From assembly GCF_024436375.1 (NCBI RefSeq), contig NZ_JAFMZM010000004.1, positions 62,001 to 126,000 of the forward strand: a DNA stretch of 64,000 nucleotides. The letters run 5' to 3'. This document shows, one piece after another, positions 48,300-55,772 of this stretch. The notes under the pieces are model-generated. The model ran no database searches, was not told the DNA's origin, and saw nothing but the letters and a program-made list of their open reading frames with translations. The first letter of the stretch is position 1. Each line of letters begins with the position of its first letter. The translations under genes and the position numbers were made by a program. This DNA is from Nocardioides astragali (GTDB taxonomy: Bacteria; Actinomycetota; Actinomycetes; Propionibacteriales; Nocardioidaceae).

Positions 48300-49804
48300 T
48301 GACCGCCCCCGTGACCGACACGCTGATGCCCTTCGACGACGTGCTGGCGGCGTACGACCCGGCGCTCGGCCTCGAGGTCCACGTCGAGCTCAACACGGCG
48401 TCGAAGATGTTCTGCGGTTGCCCGGCCGTCTTCGGCGGCGAGCCCAACGCCGGCGTGTGCCCGACCTGCCTCGGCCTGCCCGGAGCGATGCCGGTGGTCA
48501 ACGGCAAGGCCGTCGAGTCGGCCATCCGGATCGGCCTGGCGCTCAACTGCGACATCGCCGAGTGGTGCCGCTTCGCCCGGAAGAACTACTTCTACCCGGA
48601 CATGCCGAAGAACTTCCAGACCTCGCAGTACGACGAGCCGATCTGCTTCGACGGCTACATGGACGTCGAGGTCGATGGTGAGACCGTCCGCGTCGAGATC
48701 GAGCGGGCCCACATGGAGGAGGACACCGGCAAGTCGCTGCACGTCGGCGGCTCCACTGGCCGCATCCACGGCGCCGACTACTCGCTCGTCGACTACAACC
48801 GCGCCGGCATCCCCCTCATCGAGATCGTCACCCGCCCGATCCTCGGCGCGGGGGGGCGGGCACCCGAGGTGGCGCGCGCCTACGTCGCCCAGCTGCGCGA
48901 GCTGATCGTGGCGCTCGGTGTCTCGGAGGCGCGGATGGACCAGGGCAACCTGCGTGCCGACGTGAACCTGTCGCTCGCACCCAAGGGCAGCGGCGTGCTC
49001 GGCACCCGGACCGAGACGAAGAACGTCAACTCGTTCCGCTCCGTCGAGCGGGCGGTGCGCTACGAGATGCAGCGCCACGCGGCGATCCTCAGCGGCGGCG
49101 GCTCGATCCGCCAGGAGACCCGTCACTGGCACGAGGACACGGCGATCACCACCAGTGGCCGTGAGAAGTCCGACGCCGAGGACTACCGCTACTTCCCCGA
49201 GCCGGACCTGGTGCCCGTGGCGCCGAGCCGGGAGTGGGTCGACGAGCTGCGCGGCACGCTGCCGGAGAACCCGACCGTACGACGCGCACGGCTGCAGGCC
49301 GAGTGGGGCTTCAGCGACCTCGAGATGCGCGACACCGTGGGCGCGGGCGCGCTCGGGCTGGTCGAGGAGACCATCGCCGAGGGCGCTGCTCCCCAGGCCG
49401 CGCGCAAGTGGTGGCTCGGCGAGCTCGCCCGCCGCAGCAACGAGGACGGTGTCGACATCGTGGACCTGCCGATCACCCCGGCCCAGGTCGCGCGCATCCA
49501 GGCGCTGGTCGACGACAGGACCGTCAACGACAAGCTCGCCCGTCAGGTCTTCGAGGGCGTGCTGGCCGGTGAGGGAAGCCCGGACGAGGTGGTCGCGAGC
49601 CGGGGGCTGGCCGTGGTCTCCGACGACGGTGCCCTCGGTGCCGCCGTCGACAGCGCCATCGCCGCCAACCCCGACGTCGCCGGCAGGATCCGCGAGGGCA
49701 AGGTCGCCGCGGCCGGTGCACTCATCGGTGTCGTGATGAAGGAGATGCGCGGGCAGGCCGACGCCGGCCGGGTGCGGGAGCTGATCCTGGAGAAGCTCGC
49801 CTGA
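48299..49804 (+). CDS. gatB: Asp/Glu-tRNA(Asn/Gln) amidotransferase subunit B
   Basis: 501 aa. [18 protein letters not shown] at the N-terminus (metal and tRNA acceptor site), [28 protein letters not shown], and the C-terminal YqeY-like tail for tRNA binding (ending [10 protein letters not shown]). Activates the misacylated tRNA with ATP and accepts ammonia from GatA. Start ATG 48299; the longer frame upstream lies in gatA. Confidence 0.96.
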   Translation: MTAPVTDTLMPFDDVLAAYDPALGLEVHVELNTASKMFCGCPAVFGGEPNAGVCPTCLGLPGAMPVVNGKAVESAIRIGLALNCDIAEWCRFARKNYFYPDMPKNFQTSQYDEPICFDGYMDVEVDGETVRVEIERAHMEEDTGKSLHVGGSTGRIHGADYSLVDYNRAGIPLIEIVTRPILGAGGRAPEVARAYVAQLRELIVALGVSEARMDQGNLRADVNLSLAPKGSGVLGTRTETKNVNSFRSVERAVRYEMQRHAAILSGGGSIRQETRHWHEDTAITTSGREKSDAEDYRYFPEPDLVPVAPSREWVDELRGTLPENPTVRRARLQAEWGFSDLEMRDTVGAGALGLVEETIAEGAAPQAARKWWLGELARRSNEDGVDIVDLPITPAQVARIQALVDDRTVNDKLARQVFEGVLAGEGSPDEVVASRGLAVVSDDGALGAAVDSAIAANPDVAGRIREGKVAAAGALIGVVMKEMRGQADAGRVRELILEKLA

Positions 49805-49951
49805 CCGTTGCCCCGGGAGGATTCTTCGCGGTCTAGACAACTTGTTATGGTCGTCGCGAGTCACATTGGTCACATCACCAACCAACGCTCGCATCAACCG
49901 GGACTGGCGGCTGCATGCCGTCGTGGGGTCCCCGCGAGCGGGAAGGAAGTC
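49805..49951 (+). promoter_or_regulatory. promoter region of first barrel-protein gene
   Basis: Contains the AT-rich stretch TCTAGACAACTTGTTATGGT (49832-49851) with the small palindrome ACAA-C-TTGT and a TATGGT box at 49846-49851 as candidate -10. No cobalamin-riboswitch core (GGTCCGAAACC-like followed by CCCGCAAC) is present, unlike before the paralogue at 51667. Confidence 0.45.
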
Positions 49952-51349
49952 ATGCACCATCGCATTCGACCCATCCGATCGGCCGCGGTCGCCCTGTCGA
50001 CCGTGGCACTCGGGGCCGGCGTGCTCGCCGCTCCGCCTGCCTCGGCGGAGCCGACACCGGCCCTCCGTGCCGCCAAGGCAGCCGCGACCACCGACAGCAC
50101 TCCTTCGACGATCGCCGCCGAGTGGGTCGCGGGGGAGCTCAGCAACGGACTCATGCCCGGCAAGGCCGGCCCGGACTTCGGCCTCACCATCGACACCGGC
50201 CTGGCGCTCTCGACGGTCGTCAGCCAGGGCGGCACCGTCACGGCGATCAACAACTCCCTCGAGCCGCGCATCGGCGAGTACGTCGGTGACGGGACGAAGG
50301 AGTCCTACGCCGGCCCGCTGGCCAAGGCCGCGACCTTCGCGCGCACGGCCAAGAAGAACCCCACCAGCTACGGCGGGCGCAACCTCATCACCGAGCTCGA
50401 GGCGCGCACTGATGACGCCGTGAAGGACGGCGTGCCGAACCCGATCGCCGGCCGGATCTCCGACAAGTCCGAGTTCGGCGACTTCGCCAACGTGGTCGGC
50501 CAGTCGTACGCCGTGCGCGCCCTGTCGCTGGCCAACTCCGCCGAGGCGGGTGCCGCTCGCGACTTCCTGCTCAAGCAGCAGTGTGCGTCGGGCTACTTCC
50601 GGCTCAACTTCGACAAGGCCAACGTGCCCAGCCAGTCGTGCACCGAGGGCGTCGCGGGCAGCGAGGCCGACCCCGACGCCACCGCCCTCGCGGTGATCAA
50701 CCTGGTGGAGTCCGGCGACAAGAGTGCCGCGGTCCAGGGCGCTCTGGCCAAGGCGGGCACGTGGCTCGCCGGGCGCCAACGCAACAGCGGTGCAATCCGC
50801 AGCGCGGGCCCGGGAGCGTCGATCAACACCAACTCCACCGCCCTCGGCGGATACGCCCTGGGGCTGCTCAAGAACCGCGACGCGGCCCTCAAGGCTGCCC
50901 TGTGGGTCCGCAAGAACCAGCCGGTCGACAAGTACAAGTGCCGCACCGCGCTGACCAAGGACACGGGTGCCGTGGCCTACCGAAGGGACCGGGTCACCGC
51001 GGCCACCACCACCGGGATCCCGGCCGACGCCCGTGACGAGTGGCGCCGCGCCACTGCGCAGGCGATCCTCGGCCTCCAGTTCGCCCCGGCGAGCAAGGAC
51101 AAGCTGCGGATCGTGTCCGTGCGTCGTCAGGCCCGTGCGGGCGACCGCGTCCAGTTCCGGGTCTTCGGCCTGGCGCCCAGCGAGAGCGCCTGCATGCAGG
51201 TCAAGGGTGACTTCCGTCGCGTGAAGGGCAAGAAGTCGGGCGCGATGATCGTGCGCAAGCTCACGCTGCCCACCGGAAACCAGCGGCGGGTCGCGCTCGT
51301 GAAGACCTCGGACGACGAGGCGCGCACGTCCCTCCGGGTCCGCAACTGA
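49952..51349 (+). CDS. secreted alpha/alpha-barrel protein, paralogue 1 (transcobalamin alpha-domain-like)
   Basis: 465 aa. Signal peptide to about residue 32 (PPASAEPT). Residues about 45-375 are repeated helices of the terpenoid-cyclase/prenyltransferase-like alpha6/alpha6-barrel type (FGLTIDTGLALS, FGDFANVVGQSYAVRAL, DFLLKQQCASGYFRL, DPDATALAVINLV, NTNSTALGGYALGLL). A C-terminal beta domain follows (residues about 380-465). It shares the exact 14-residue stretch DFLLKQQCASGYFR with the protein at 51667. No DxDD or other cyclase site, and it is secreted, so not a terpene enzyme. GGAAGGAA Shine-Dalgarno. Expressed outside the riboswitch; ligand unproven. Confidence 0.72.
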   Translation: MHHRIRPIRSAAVALSTVALGAGVLAAPPASAEPTPALRAAKAAATTDSTPSTIAAEWVAGELSNGLMPGKAGPDFGLTIDTGLALSTVVSQGGTVTAINNSLEPRIGEYVGDGTKESYAGPLAKAATFARTAKKNPTSYGGRNLITELEARTDDAVKDGVPNPIAGRISDKSEFGDFANVVGQSYAVRALSLANSAEAGAARDFLLKQQCASGYFRLNFDKANVPSQSCTEGVAGSEADPDATALAVINLVESGDKSAAVQGALAKAGTWLAGRQRNSGAIRSAGPGASINTNSTALGGYALGLLKNRDAALKAALWVRKNQPVDKYKCRTALTKDTGAVAYRRDRVTAATTTGIPADARDEWRRATAQAILGLQFAPASKDKLRIVSVRRQARAGDRVQFRVFGLAPSESACMQVKGDFRRVKGKKSGAMIVRKLTLPTGNQRRVALVKTSDDEARTSLRVRN

Positions 51350-51387
51350 CCCAGCAGCACCACCAGTAGCACCCAGCAGCACCGCAC

Positions 51388-51424
51388 CACTTCGGCCCGG
51401 CGTCCGCGACGCCGGGCCGAAGTG
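51388..51424 (+). terminator. 17-bp perfect hairpin between the two barrel genes
   Basis: CACTTCGGCCCGGCGTC and its exact complement around a CGC loop, 38 bases after the stop of the first barrel gene. The strongest terminator in the window; it separates that gene from the riboswitch operon. Five AGCACC/AGTAGC-like units precede it. Confidence 0.85.
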
Positions 51425-51442
51425 CGTCCGGCGCGCGAGCGG

Positions 51443-51581
51443 GGTTACGCTTCGCAGGCCGACCCGTCCGGGACGGCACCCAACACGCCCGAGCTGGGGA
51501 AAGCCGGTCCGAAACCGGCGCTGACCCGCAACCGTGGGCACGGGAGCGATCCCGTGCGAGCCGGAACACCCGCCTCGACGC
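51443..51581 (+). promoter_or_regulatory. cobalamin riboswitch
   Basis: The conserved core is recognisable: GGGGAAAGCCGGTCCGAAAC and the continuing CCGGCGCTGACCCGCAACCGTG (51497-51535, the B12-binding J6/3 region), a variable GC hairpin (GGGCACGGGAGCGATCCCGTG-like, about 51536-51557), and the 3' element GAGCCGGAACACCCGCC (51558-51574). Ends are approximate. It lies 85-90 bases before the start of the barrel-DUF4430-ECF operon. Family knowledge: this RNA binds cobalamins and lowers expression of B12 uptake or synthesis genes. This is the main evidence that the operon handles cobalamin. Confidence 0.88.
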
Positions 51582-51635
51582 GTCATGATCACCATCGCTG
51601 TCGAGGCATGCAGCGGGCGGACCGGCACCTGCCGA

Positions 51636-51660
51636 TTCCCTCACTGTCGCGGCGAGGGAA
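51636..51660 (+). promoter_or_regulatory. Shine-Dalgarno-masking hairpin (riboswitch expression platform)
   Basis: TTCCCTC (51636-51642) pairs perfectly with GAGGGAA (51654-51660) around an 11-base loop. The second arm holds the GAGGGAAGGAA Shine-Dalgarno of the ATG at 51667, so closure would block translation. This fits translational control by the riboswitch. Confidence 0.6.
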
Positions 51661-51666
51661 GGAACC

Positions 51667-53565
51667 ATGAAGCTCTCCGCGTCCCGCGGCTCTCTCTCCC
51701 ATCTCGCGCTGGCCGTCGCCATCACGGTGCTGGCCCAGCCCCTGTTCGCCACCCCGGCCCGGGCGGCCACCGACGTCCCCGCGCCGGCGGCCGCCCGTGC
51801 GGGGACAGGGTGGCTGGCCACGCAGCTCACGGACGGCGTCGTCCACAACGACACCTTCGATTTCGACGACCTCGGCATGACGATGGACCTTGGCCTGGCC
51901 ATGGACGAGGTCGGTGACCTGGCCATGGTCCGCCAGCTCCGGTCGACGCTCTCGACCCGCGTCGGGGAGTACGTCACCGGTGGTGACTTCGGCAAGCCGG
52001 AGTACCGCCTGGCCGGAGAGCTCGCCAAGTCGCTCGTCTTCGCCCAGGTCAGCGGCGCCGACCCGTCGACGTACGGCGGTTTCGACCTGGTCGCCGAGGT
52101 CGAGGGGACGGTCGAGGCATCGGGCCCGAGCGCCGGACGCGTCGTCAACCACTCGCCCGACCCCGACGCCCAGGACCCGTTCTGGGACGACTACGCCAAC
52201 ACCTTCAGCCAGGTGCTCGCGGTGCGTGGCCTGTCCGCGGCCCGCTCGGCCCAGGCCGCAGCTGCCACCGACTTCCTGCTCAAGCAGCAGTGCGCCTCGG
52301 GCTACTTCCGGATCTTCCTCAATCCCGACCGGGCCGCCGCGAACCAGTCCTGCGTGGACGGCAGCGACCCGATCGACGTCGACGCCACCGCCTACGTCGT
52401 GAGCCATCTCGCCGCGATCTCCCCGCGCACGGCCGGAGTCGACGCCGCGATCGACAAGGCCGTCGCCTGGCTGCTCGCGAACCAGCGGACGGACGGGTCG
52501 TTCATCGGCAGCCCGACCGTGCCCGAGCCCAACACGAACAGCACCGGCCTGGCCGCGAGCGCCATCGCCGTCGCAGGCAGGTGCCAGCAGGCCGGCCGTG
52601 CCGCCGAGTGGGTGTCCACCGCGCAGGTCGGTGCCCAGCCGGGCGGTTCGCCGTTGGAGGGTGAGGTCGGCGCCATCGCGCGCACCCCGGAGAAGCTCAC
52701 CGACGCCGGCGCCACCGGAATCACCGACGCCGCCCGCAGTGAGTGGCAGCGTGCCACCGTTCAGGCCGTTGCCGGCCTGGCGCACGCGCGCGGCTCGGCG
52801 ACGACCCTGAGGGTCACGTCCTCGGGCACCGAGCCCGGCCAGGCGGCGACCATCACCGCGACCGGTGGGAAGGTCGGCGAGCGGTTCTGCCTGAGCGGTC
52901 CGGGCATCACGGGAAGCCGCACGGTCGTCGTGGGCTTCGACGGCGCCCTGACCGGCAAGGTCACGCTGCCTGCGGCAGCCGGCCCGGCGACGTACACCCT
53001 CACCGGTCGCGACGGCGCCACCACCCACACGGTGCCGGTCGCGTCGGCCATGGCGCTCGGCTCGGTCACTGGCGTGCGCCTTCTCGGTCCGGTGGGCTTC
53101 CGCCGAGCAGGCAGCTCGGCCGCGCTCGAGGTCCTCGGGGCCGCCCCCCACGCCCGCTTCACGCTGCGCGGACCGGGCGTCGACGTCACGGTGGTGACCG
53201 GCTCTGACGGTGCGCTGACCCGCACGGTCACTCTGCCCCGCGCCACGACGACGGCCTCGTACGTCCTGGTCGGCTCCGACGGGCAGGTCACCGACGCCAC
53301 CCGCGTGCTCGGTCGTCGGACGTTGGCAGTGTCGGTCCGGGCCGCCGCCGGCCCGCGGACGCTGGTGCTGGTCCGCCGCCTGGCCGCCGGCGAGAAGGTG
53401 CGCCTCATGGTCGCGGGCCAGCCGGTCGCCCGGGGCCGCGCCAACGAGAAGGGTCGCTTCACTGCGCGGATCGAGCTTCCGCGGGGCCGTGCCAAGGCCC
53501 GGATCCGAGCGGTGGGCCAGTTCCCGGAGCTACGCTCAGGCTCCACCACCGTGGCAGTGCGATGA
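51667..53565 (+). CDS. secreted alpha/alpha-barrel protein, paralogue 2, under cobalamin riboswitch
   Basis: 632 aa. Signal peptide to about residue 35 (FATPARAAT). Barrel region residues about 40-375 with repeated helices (MTMDLGLAMDEV, FSQVLAVRGLSAARSA, DFLLKQQCASGYFRI, DVDATAYVVSHLAAI, NTNSTGLAASAIAVAG). Three successive beta-sandwich-like repeats follow to the C-terminus. The fold type and the Thr/Ala-rich helix starts recall the alpha domain of intrinsic factor/transcobalamin, and the riboswitch makes a corrinoid ligand likely; binding itself is inference. ATG with GAGGGAAGG. The stop overlaps the DUF4430 gene (ATGA). Confidence 0.78.
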   Translation: MKLSASRGSLSHLALAVAITVLAQPLFATPARAATDVPAPAAARAGTGWLATQLTDGVVHNDTFDFDDLGMTMDLGLAMDEVGDLAMVRQLRSTLSTRVGEYVTGGDFGKPEYRLAGELAKSLVFAQVSGADPSTYGGFDLVAEVEGTVEASGPSAGRVVNHSPDPDAQDPFWDDYANTFSQVLAVRGLSAARSAQAAAATDFLLKQQCASGYFRIFLNPDRAAANQSCVDGSDPIDVDATAYVVSHLAAISPRTAGVDAAIDKAVAWLLANQRTDGSFIGSPTVPEPNTNSTGLAASAIAVAGRCQQAGRAAEWVSTAQVGAQPGGSPLEGEVGAIARTPEKLTDAGATGITDAARSEWQRATVQAVAGLAHARGSATTLRVTSSGTEPGQAATITATGGKVGERFCLSGPGITGSRTVVVGFDGALTGKVTLPAAAGPATYTLTGRDGATTHTVPVASAMALGSVTGVRLLGPVGFRRAGSSAALEVLGAAPHARFTLRGPGVDVTVVTGSDGALTRTVTLPRATTTASYVLVGSDGQVTDATRVLGRRTLAVSVRAAAGPRTLVLVRRLAAGEKVRLMVAGQPVARGRANEKGRFTARIELPRGRAKARIRAVGQFPELRSGSTTVAVR

Positions 53566-54641
53566 GAGGAGCCGCCGGACGCCGCGTGCTCACCGGCCTC
53601 CTGCTGCTGGGGGCCGGTCCGGGGTACGCCCTCGCGTCCGCACCGGCGGCGGGCGCTGCCACGTGCGCGTCCTCCGGCGGTGTGAGCGTCGTCGTCGACT
53701 ACCGCGAGCTCGGTGGCAGTGCGATCAGCGCGTGCGCGGCCGACGGTGGCGGCAAGAGCGCGGCGGCGATCTTCGCCTCGGTGGGGGTCGAGATCAGCTA
53801 CGCGACCAGGCAACCCGGCTTCGTGTGCCGGGTCAACGGCGTTCCGACCAGTGACCCGTGCGTGAACGCCTCTCCGGCCGACGCCTACTGGGGGCTGTGG
53901 TGGGCCGACGGCTCGAAGGCGTCGTGGGCGTACTCGTCCTCCAGCGTCGGCTCGCTGACCGTCCCCGATGGTGGATCGGTGGGCTGGTCGTGGCAGCAGG
54001 ACCGCCAGTCCAGCGGCGTCGTCCCGCCGGGCATCGCCCCACCGGTGACGCAGTCGTCGACCTCCACGCCCAGCCCGTCGCCGACGTCGTCGCCCACGTC
54101 CTCGTCCCCGGCCTTCTCTCCGACAGCCACGCCGTCGAGCGGCGGCGGGTCCGGGGGTTCGAGCGGTGGCACGCCGACGGCCAGCCCGTCCCAGGGATCG
54201 GGCGGTGGCTCGGGCAGCGGTTCGGGCAGCGGTTCGGGCGACGGGAGCTCGGGAGGCTCGGGAGGCTCGGCAGACCCCAGCCCTTCCGCGTCCCCCCAGG
54301 CGACCCCGTCCAAGTCGTCGAGCGACCCCTCTGAGTCGCCCCTTGCCTCTGAGTCTCCCAGCGACTCACGGTCCAAGGGTGGCTCGGAGAAGGGCTCCGA
54401 GGACCCCTCCCTCGACGATGAGTCTCCCAGCGACTCACCGTCCAGTGAGGACGCCGACGCCGCCGACCTCGGCTCTGAGTCTCCCAGCGACTCAAGCGCA
54501 AGCAGCGCCGCAGAGGCGGGTTCGCCCACCGTCGACGAGCCGACGCGGGTCCCGGCCGCCGTCACCTGGAGCATCGTCGGCCTGCTCGCGATCGCGATCG
54601 CGATCAGTGCCGTCGTGGCGCGTCGTAGACGGGGGGTCTGA
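53562..54641 (+). CDS. membrane-anchored DUF4430 protein (transcobalamin beta-domain-like)
   Basis: 359 aa. Signal peptide to about residue 31 (AAGAATC). Residues about 34-145 are a DUF4430 domain: SVVVDYRELGG and the aromatic stretch YWGLWWADGSKASWAYSSSS, the type of domain that forms the C-terminal lid of eukaryotic intrinsic factor and transcobalamin. Four Cys could form disulfides. A long Ser/Pro/Gly/Asp linker (residues about 150-325) contains three ESPSDS repeats coded by palindromic DNA repeats. A C-terminal helix (TWSIVGLLAIAIAISAVVA) plus RRRRG anchors it in the membrane. Coupled to the barrel gene by ATGA overlap. Confidence 0.8.
   Translation: MRGAAGRRVLTGLLLLGAGPGYALASAPAAGAATCASSGGVSVVVDYRELGGSAISACAADGGGKSAAAIFASVGVEISYATRQPGFVCRVNGVPTSDPCVNASPADAYWGLWWADGSKASWAYSSSSVGSLTVPDGGSVGWSWQQDRQSSGVVPPGIAPPVTQSSTSTPSPSPTSSPTSSSPAFSPTATPSSGGGSGGSSGGTPTASPSQGSGGGSGSGSGSGSGDGSSGGSGGSADPSPSASPQATPSKSSSDPSESPLASESPSDSRSKGGSEKGSEDPSLDDESPSDSPSSEDADAADLGSESPSDSSASSAAEAGSPTVDEPTRVPAAVTWSIVGLLAIAIAISAVVARRRRGV
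54341..54502 (+). repeat. in-frame REPIN-like palindromic element in DUF4430 linker
   Basis: Three copies of TGAGTCTCCCAGCGACTCA at 54350-54368, 54419-54437 and 54476-54494, each an inverted repeat TGAGTC-N7-GACTCA. The outer flanks (CCTTGCC before the first, AGCGCAAG after the last) match the ends of the intergenic element at 62494-62593. Each copy codes for ESPSDS and the frame is kept. Confidence 0.7.
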
Positions 54642-54647
54642 CGCGCA

Positions 54648-55772
54648 GTGACCGGATCGGCCCCGCCATTGAGGGCGCTGCCGCGTGACCTGCACCCGAT
54701 CGCCTGGTGGTCCTGGGCGATCGGGCTGGCCACCGCAGCGTCCCTGACCACCAACCCGTTGCTGCTGCTCCTCGTCATGGGGACGGCGACGGTCGTGGTC
54801 ATGGCCCGCCGATCCGGTCACCCCTTCGGCCGCTCGTTCCGCCTCTACGCCCTGCTCGCCGCGGTGACCGTGGTGCTCCGCGTCGTGTTCCGGATCCTCT
54901 TCGGCGGTCAGGAGATCGGCCACGTGCTGGTCGACCTCCCGGAGGTCCCGCTCCCTGACTGGGCAGCCGGTGTCCGGCTGCTGGGCCCCATCACGAGCGA
55001 GGCCCTGCTGGCCGGTCTCTACGACGGGCTCCGCCTGGGCGCGATCATCCTCTGCGTGGGGGCAGCCAACTCGCTCGCCAACCCCAAGCGCCTGCTCGCC
55101 TCGGTGCCGCCAGCGCTCTACGAGGTCGGCACTGCCCTGGTCGTCGCAGTGACGATCTTTCCCCAGCTCGCCGACAGCGCGCGCCGCGTGCGGGCGGCGC
55201 AGGCCTTGCGGGGAGGCACGACGACACGTGTCGGCAGGCTCCGCCGTTTCCTGGTCCCCGTCCTGGAGGACGCGCTCGAGCGGTCCCTCGCGCTCGCCGC
55301 CGGCATGGACAGCCGCGGCTACGGCCGCTCCGGAGGCGCGACCAGGCGGCAGCGACGGGTCACCGGATCGCTTCTCCTGGGCGCCTTGACCGGCATCTGC
55401 GTGGGGACGTACGCCTGGCTCGACCCGACGGCACCGCGGGTCCTGGCCCTGCCGATGCTGGGTGCCGGGGTCCTCGTCGCGGTGCTCGGGCTGGTCAGCG
55501 CCGGGCGACGCGTCCAGCGGACCCGCTACCGTCCCGACCCGTGGCGGGCGCCAGAGCTGCTGACAGCAGGCATCGGGATCGCCGTGGCCGCGCTCGGCTG
55601 GTACGTCAGCCACACCCAGGTGGCGGTCGCCTACCCGGGCGTCGAGGTCGCGCCCTACCTCTCACCGCTGGCCCTCGTGGTCGGCCTGCTCGGCATCGTG
55701 CCCGCTCTCGCGACCCCGGTCCCGGCGACCGCCCTGTCCCGGATGGACGCCGCGCAGGAGGCGACGGCATGA
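54648..55772 (+). CDS. ECF transporter transmembrane subunit EcfT (CbiQ-like)
   Basis: 374 aa with about six to seven hydrophobic helices. The coupling motif region ALRGGTTTR (first A-R-G type) and AAGMDSRGYGRS (second, around residue 220) are typical of EcfT coupling helices that contact the ATPases. The C-terminal third adds four more helices beyond the usual EcfT length (about 260 aa), an extension worth noting. GTG start 6 bases after the DUF4430 stop; its stop overlaps the ATPase gene (ATGA). Confidence 0.85.
   Translation: MTGSAPPLRALPRDLHPIAWWSWAIGLATAASLTTNPLLLLLVMGTATVVVMARRSGHPFGRSFRLYALLAAVTVVLRVVFRILFGGQEIGHVLVDLPEVPLPDWAAGVRLLGPITSEALLAGLYDGLRLGAIILCVGAANSLANPKRLLASVPPALYEVGTALVVAVTIFPQLADSARRVRAAQALRGGTTTRVGRLRRFLVPVLEDALERSLALAAGMDSRGYGRSGGATRRQRRVTGSLLLGALTGICVGTYAWLDPTAPRVLALPMLGAGVLVAVLGLVSAGRRVQRTRYRPDPWRAPELLTAGIGIAVAALGWYVSHTQVAVAYPGVEVAPYLSPLALVVGLLGIVPALATPVPATALSRMDAAQEATA

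Noticed and set aside
49805..49951. A second cobalamin riboswitch before the first barrel gene
   Set aside because: The 147-base region lacks the GGTCCGAAACC and CCCGCAAC core and is too short for a full RF00174 RNA.
49952..53565. Terpene cyclase or prenyltransferase activity for the barrel proteins
   Set aside because: Both are secreted and lack DxDD or zinc-binding prenyltransferase residues; the fold similarity is shared by many non-enzymatic binding proteins.
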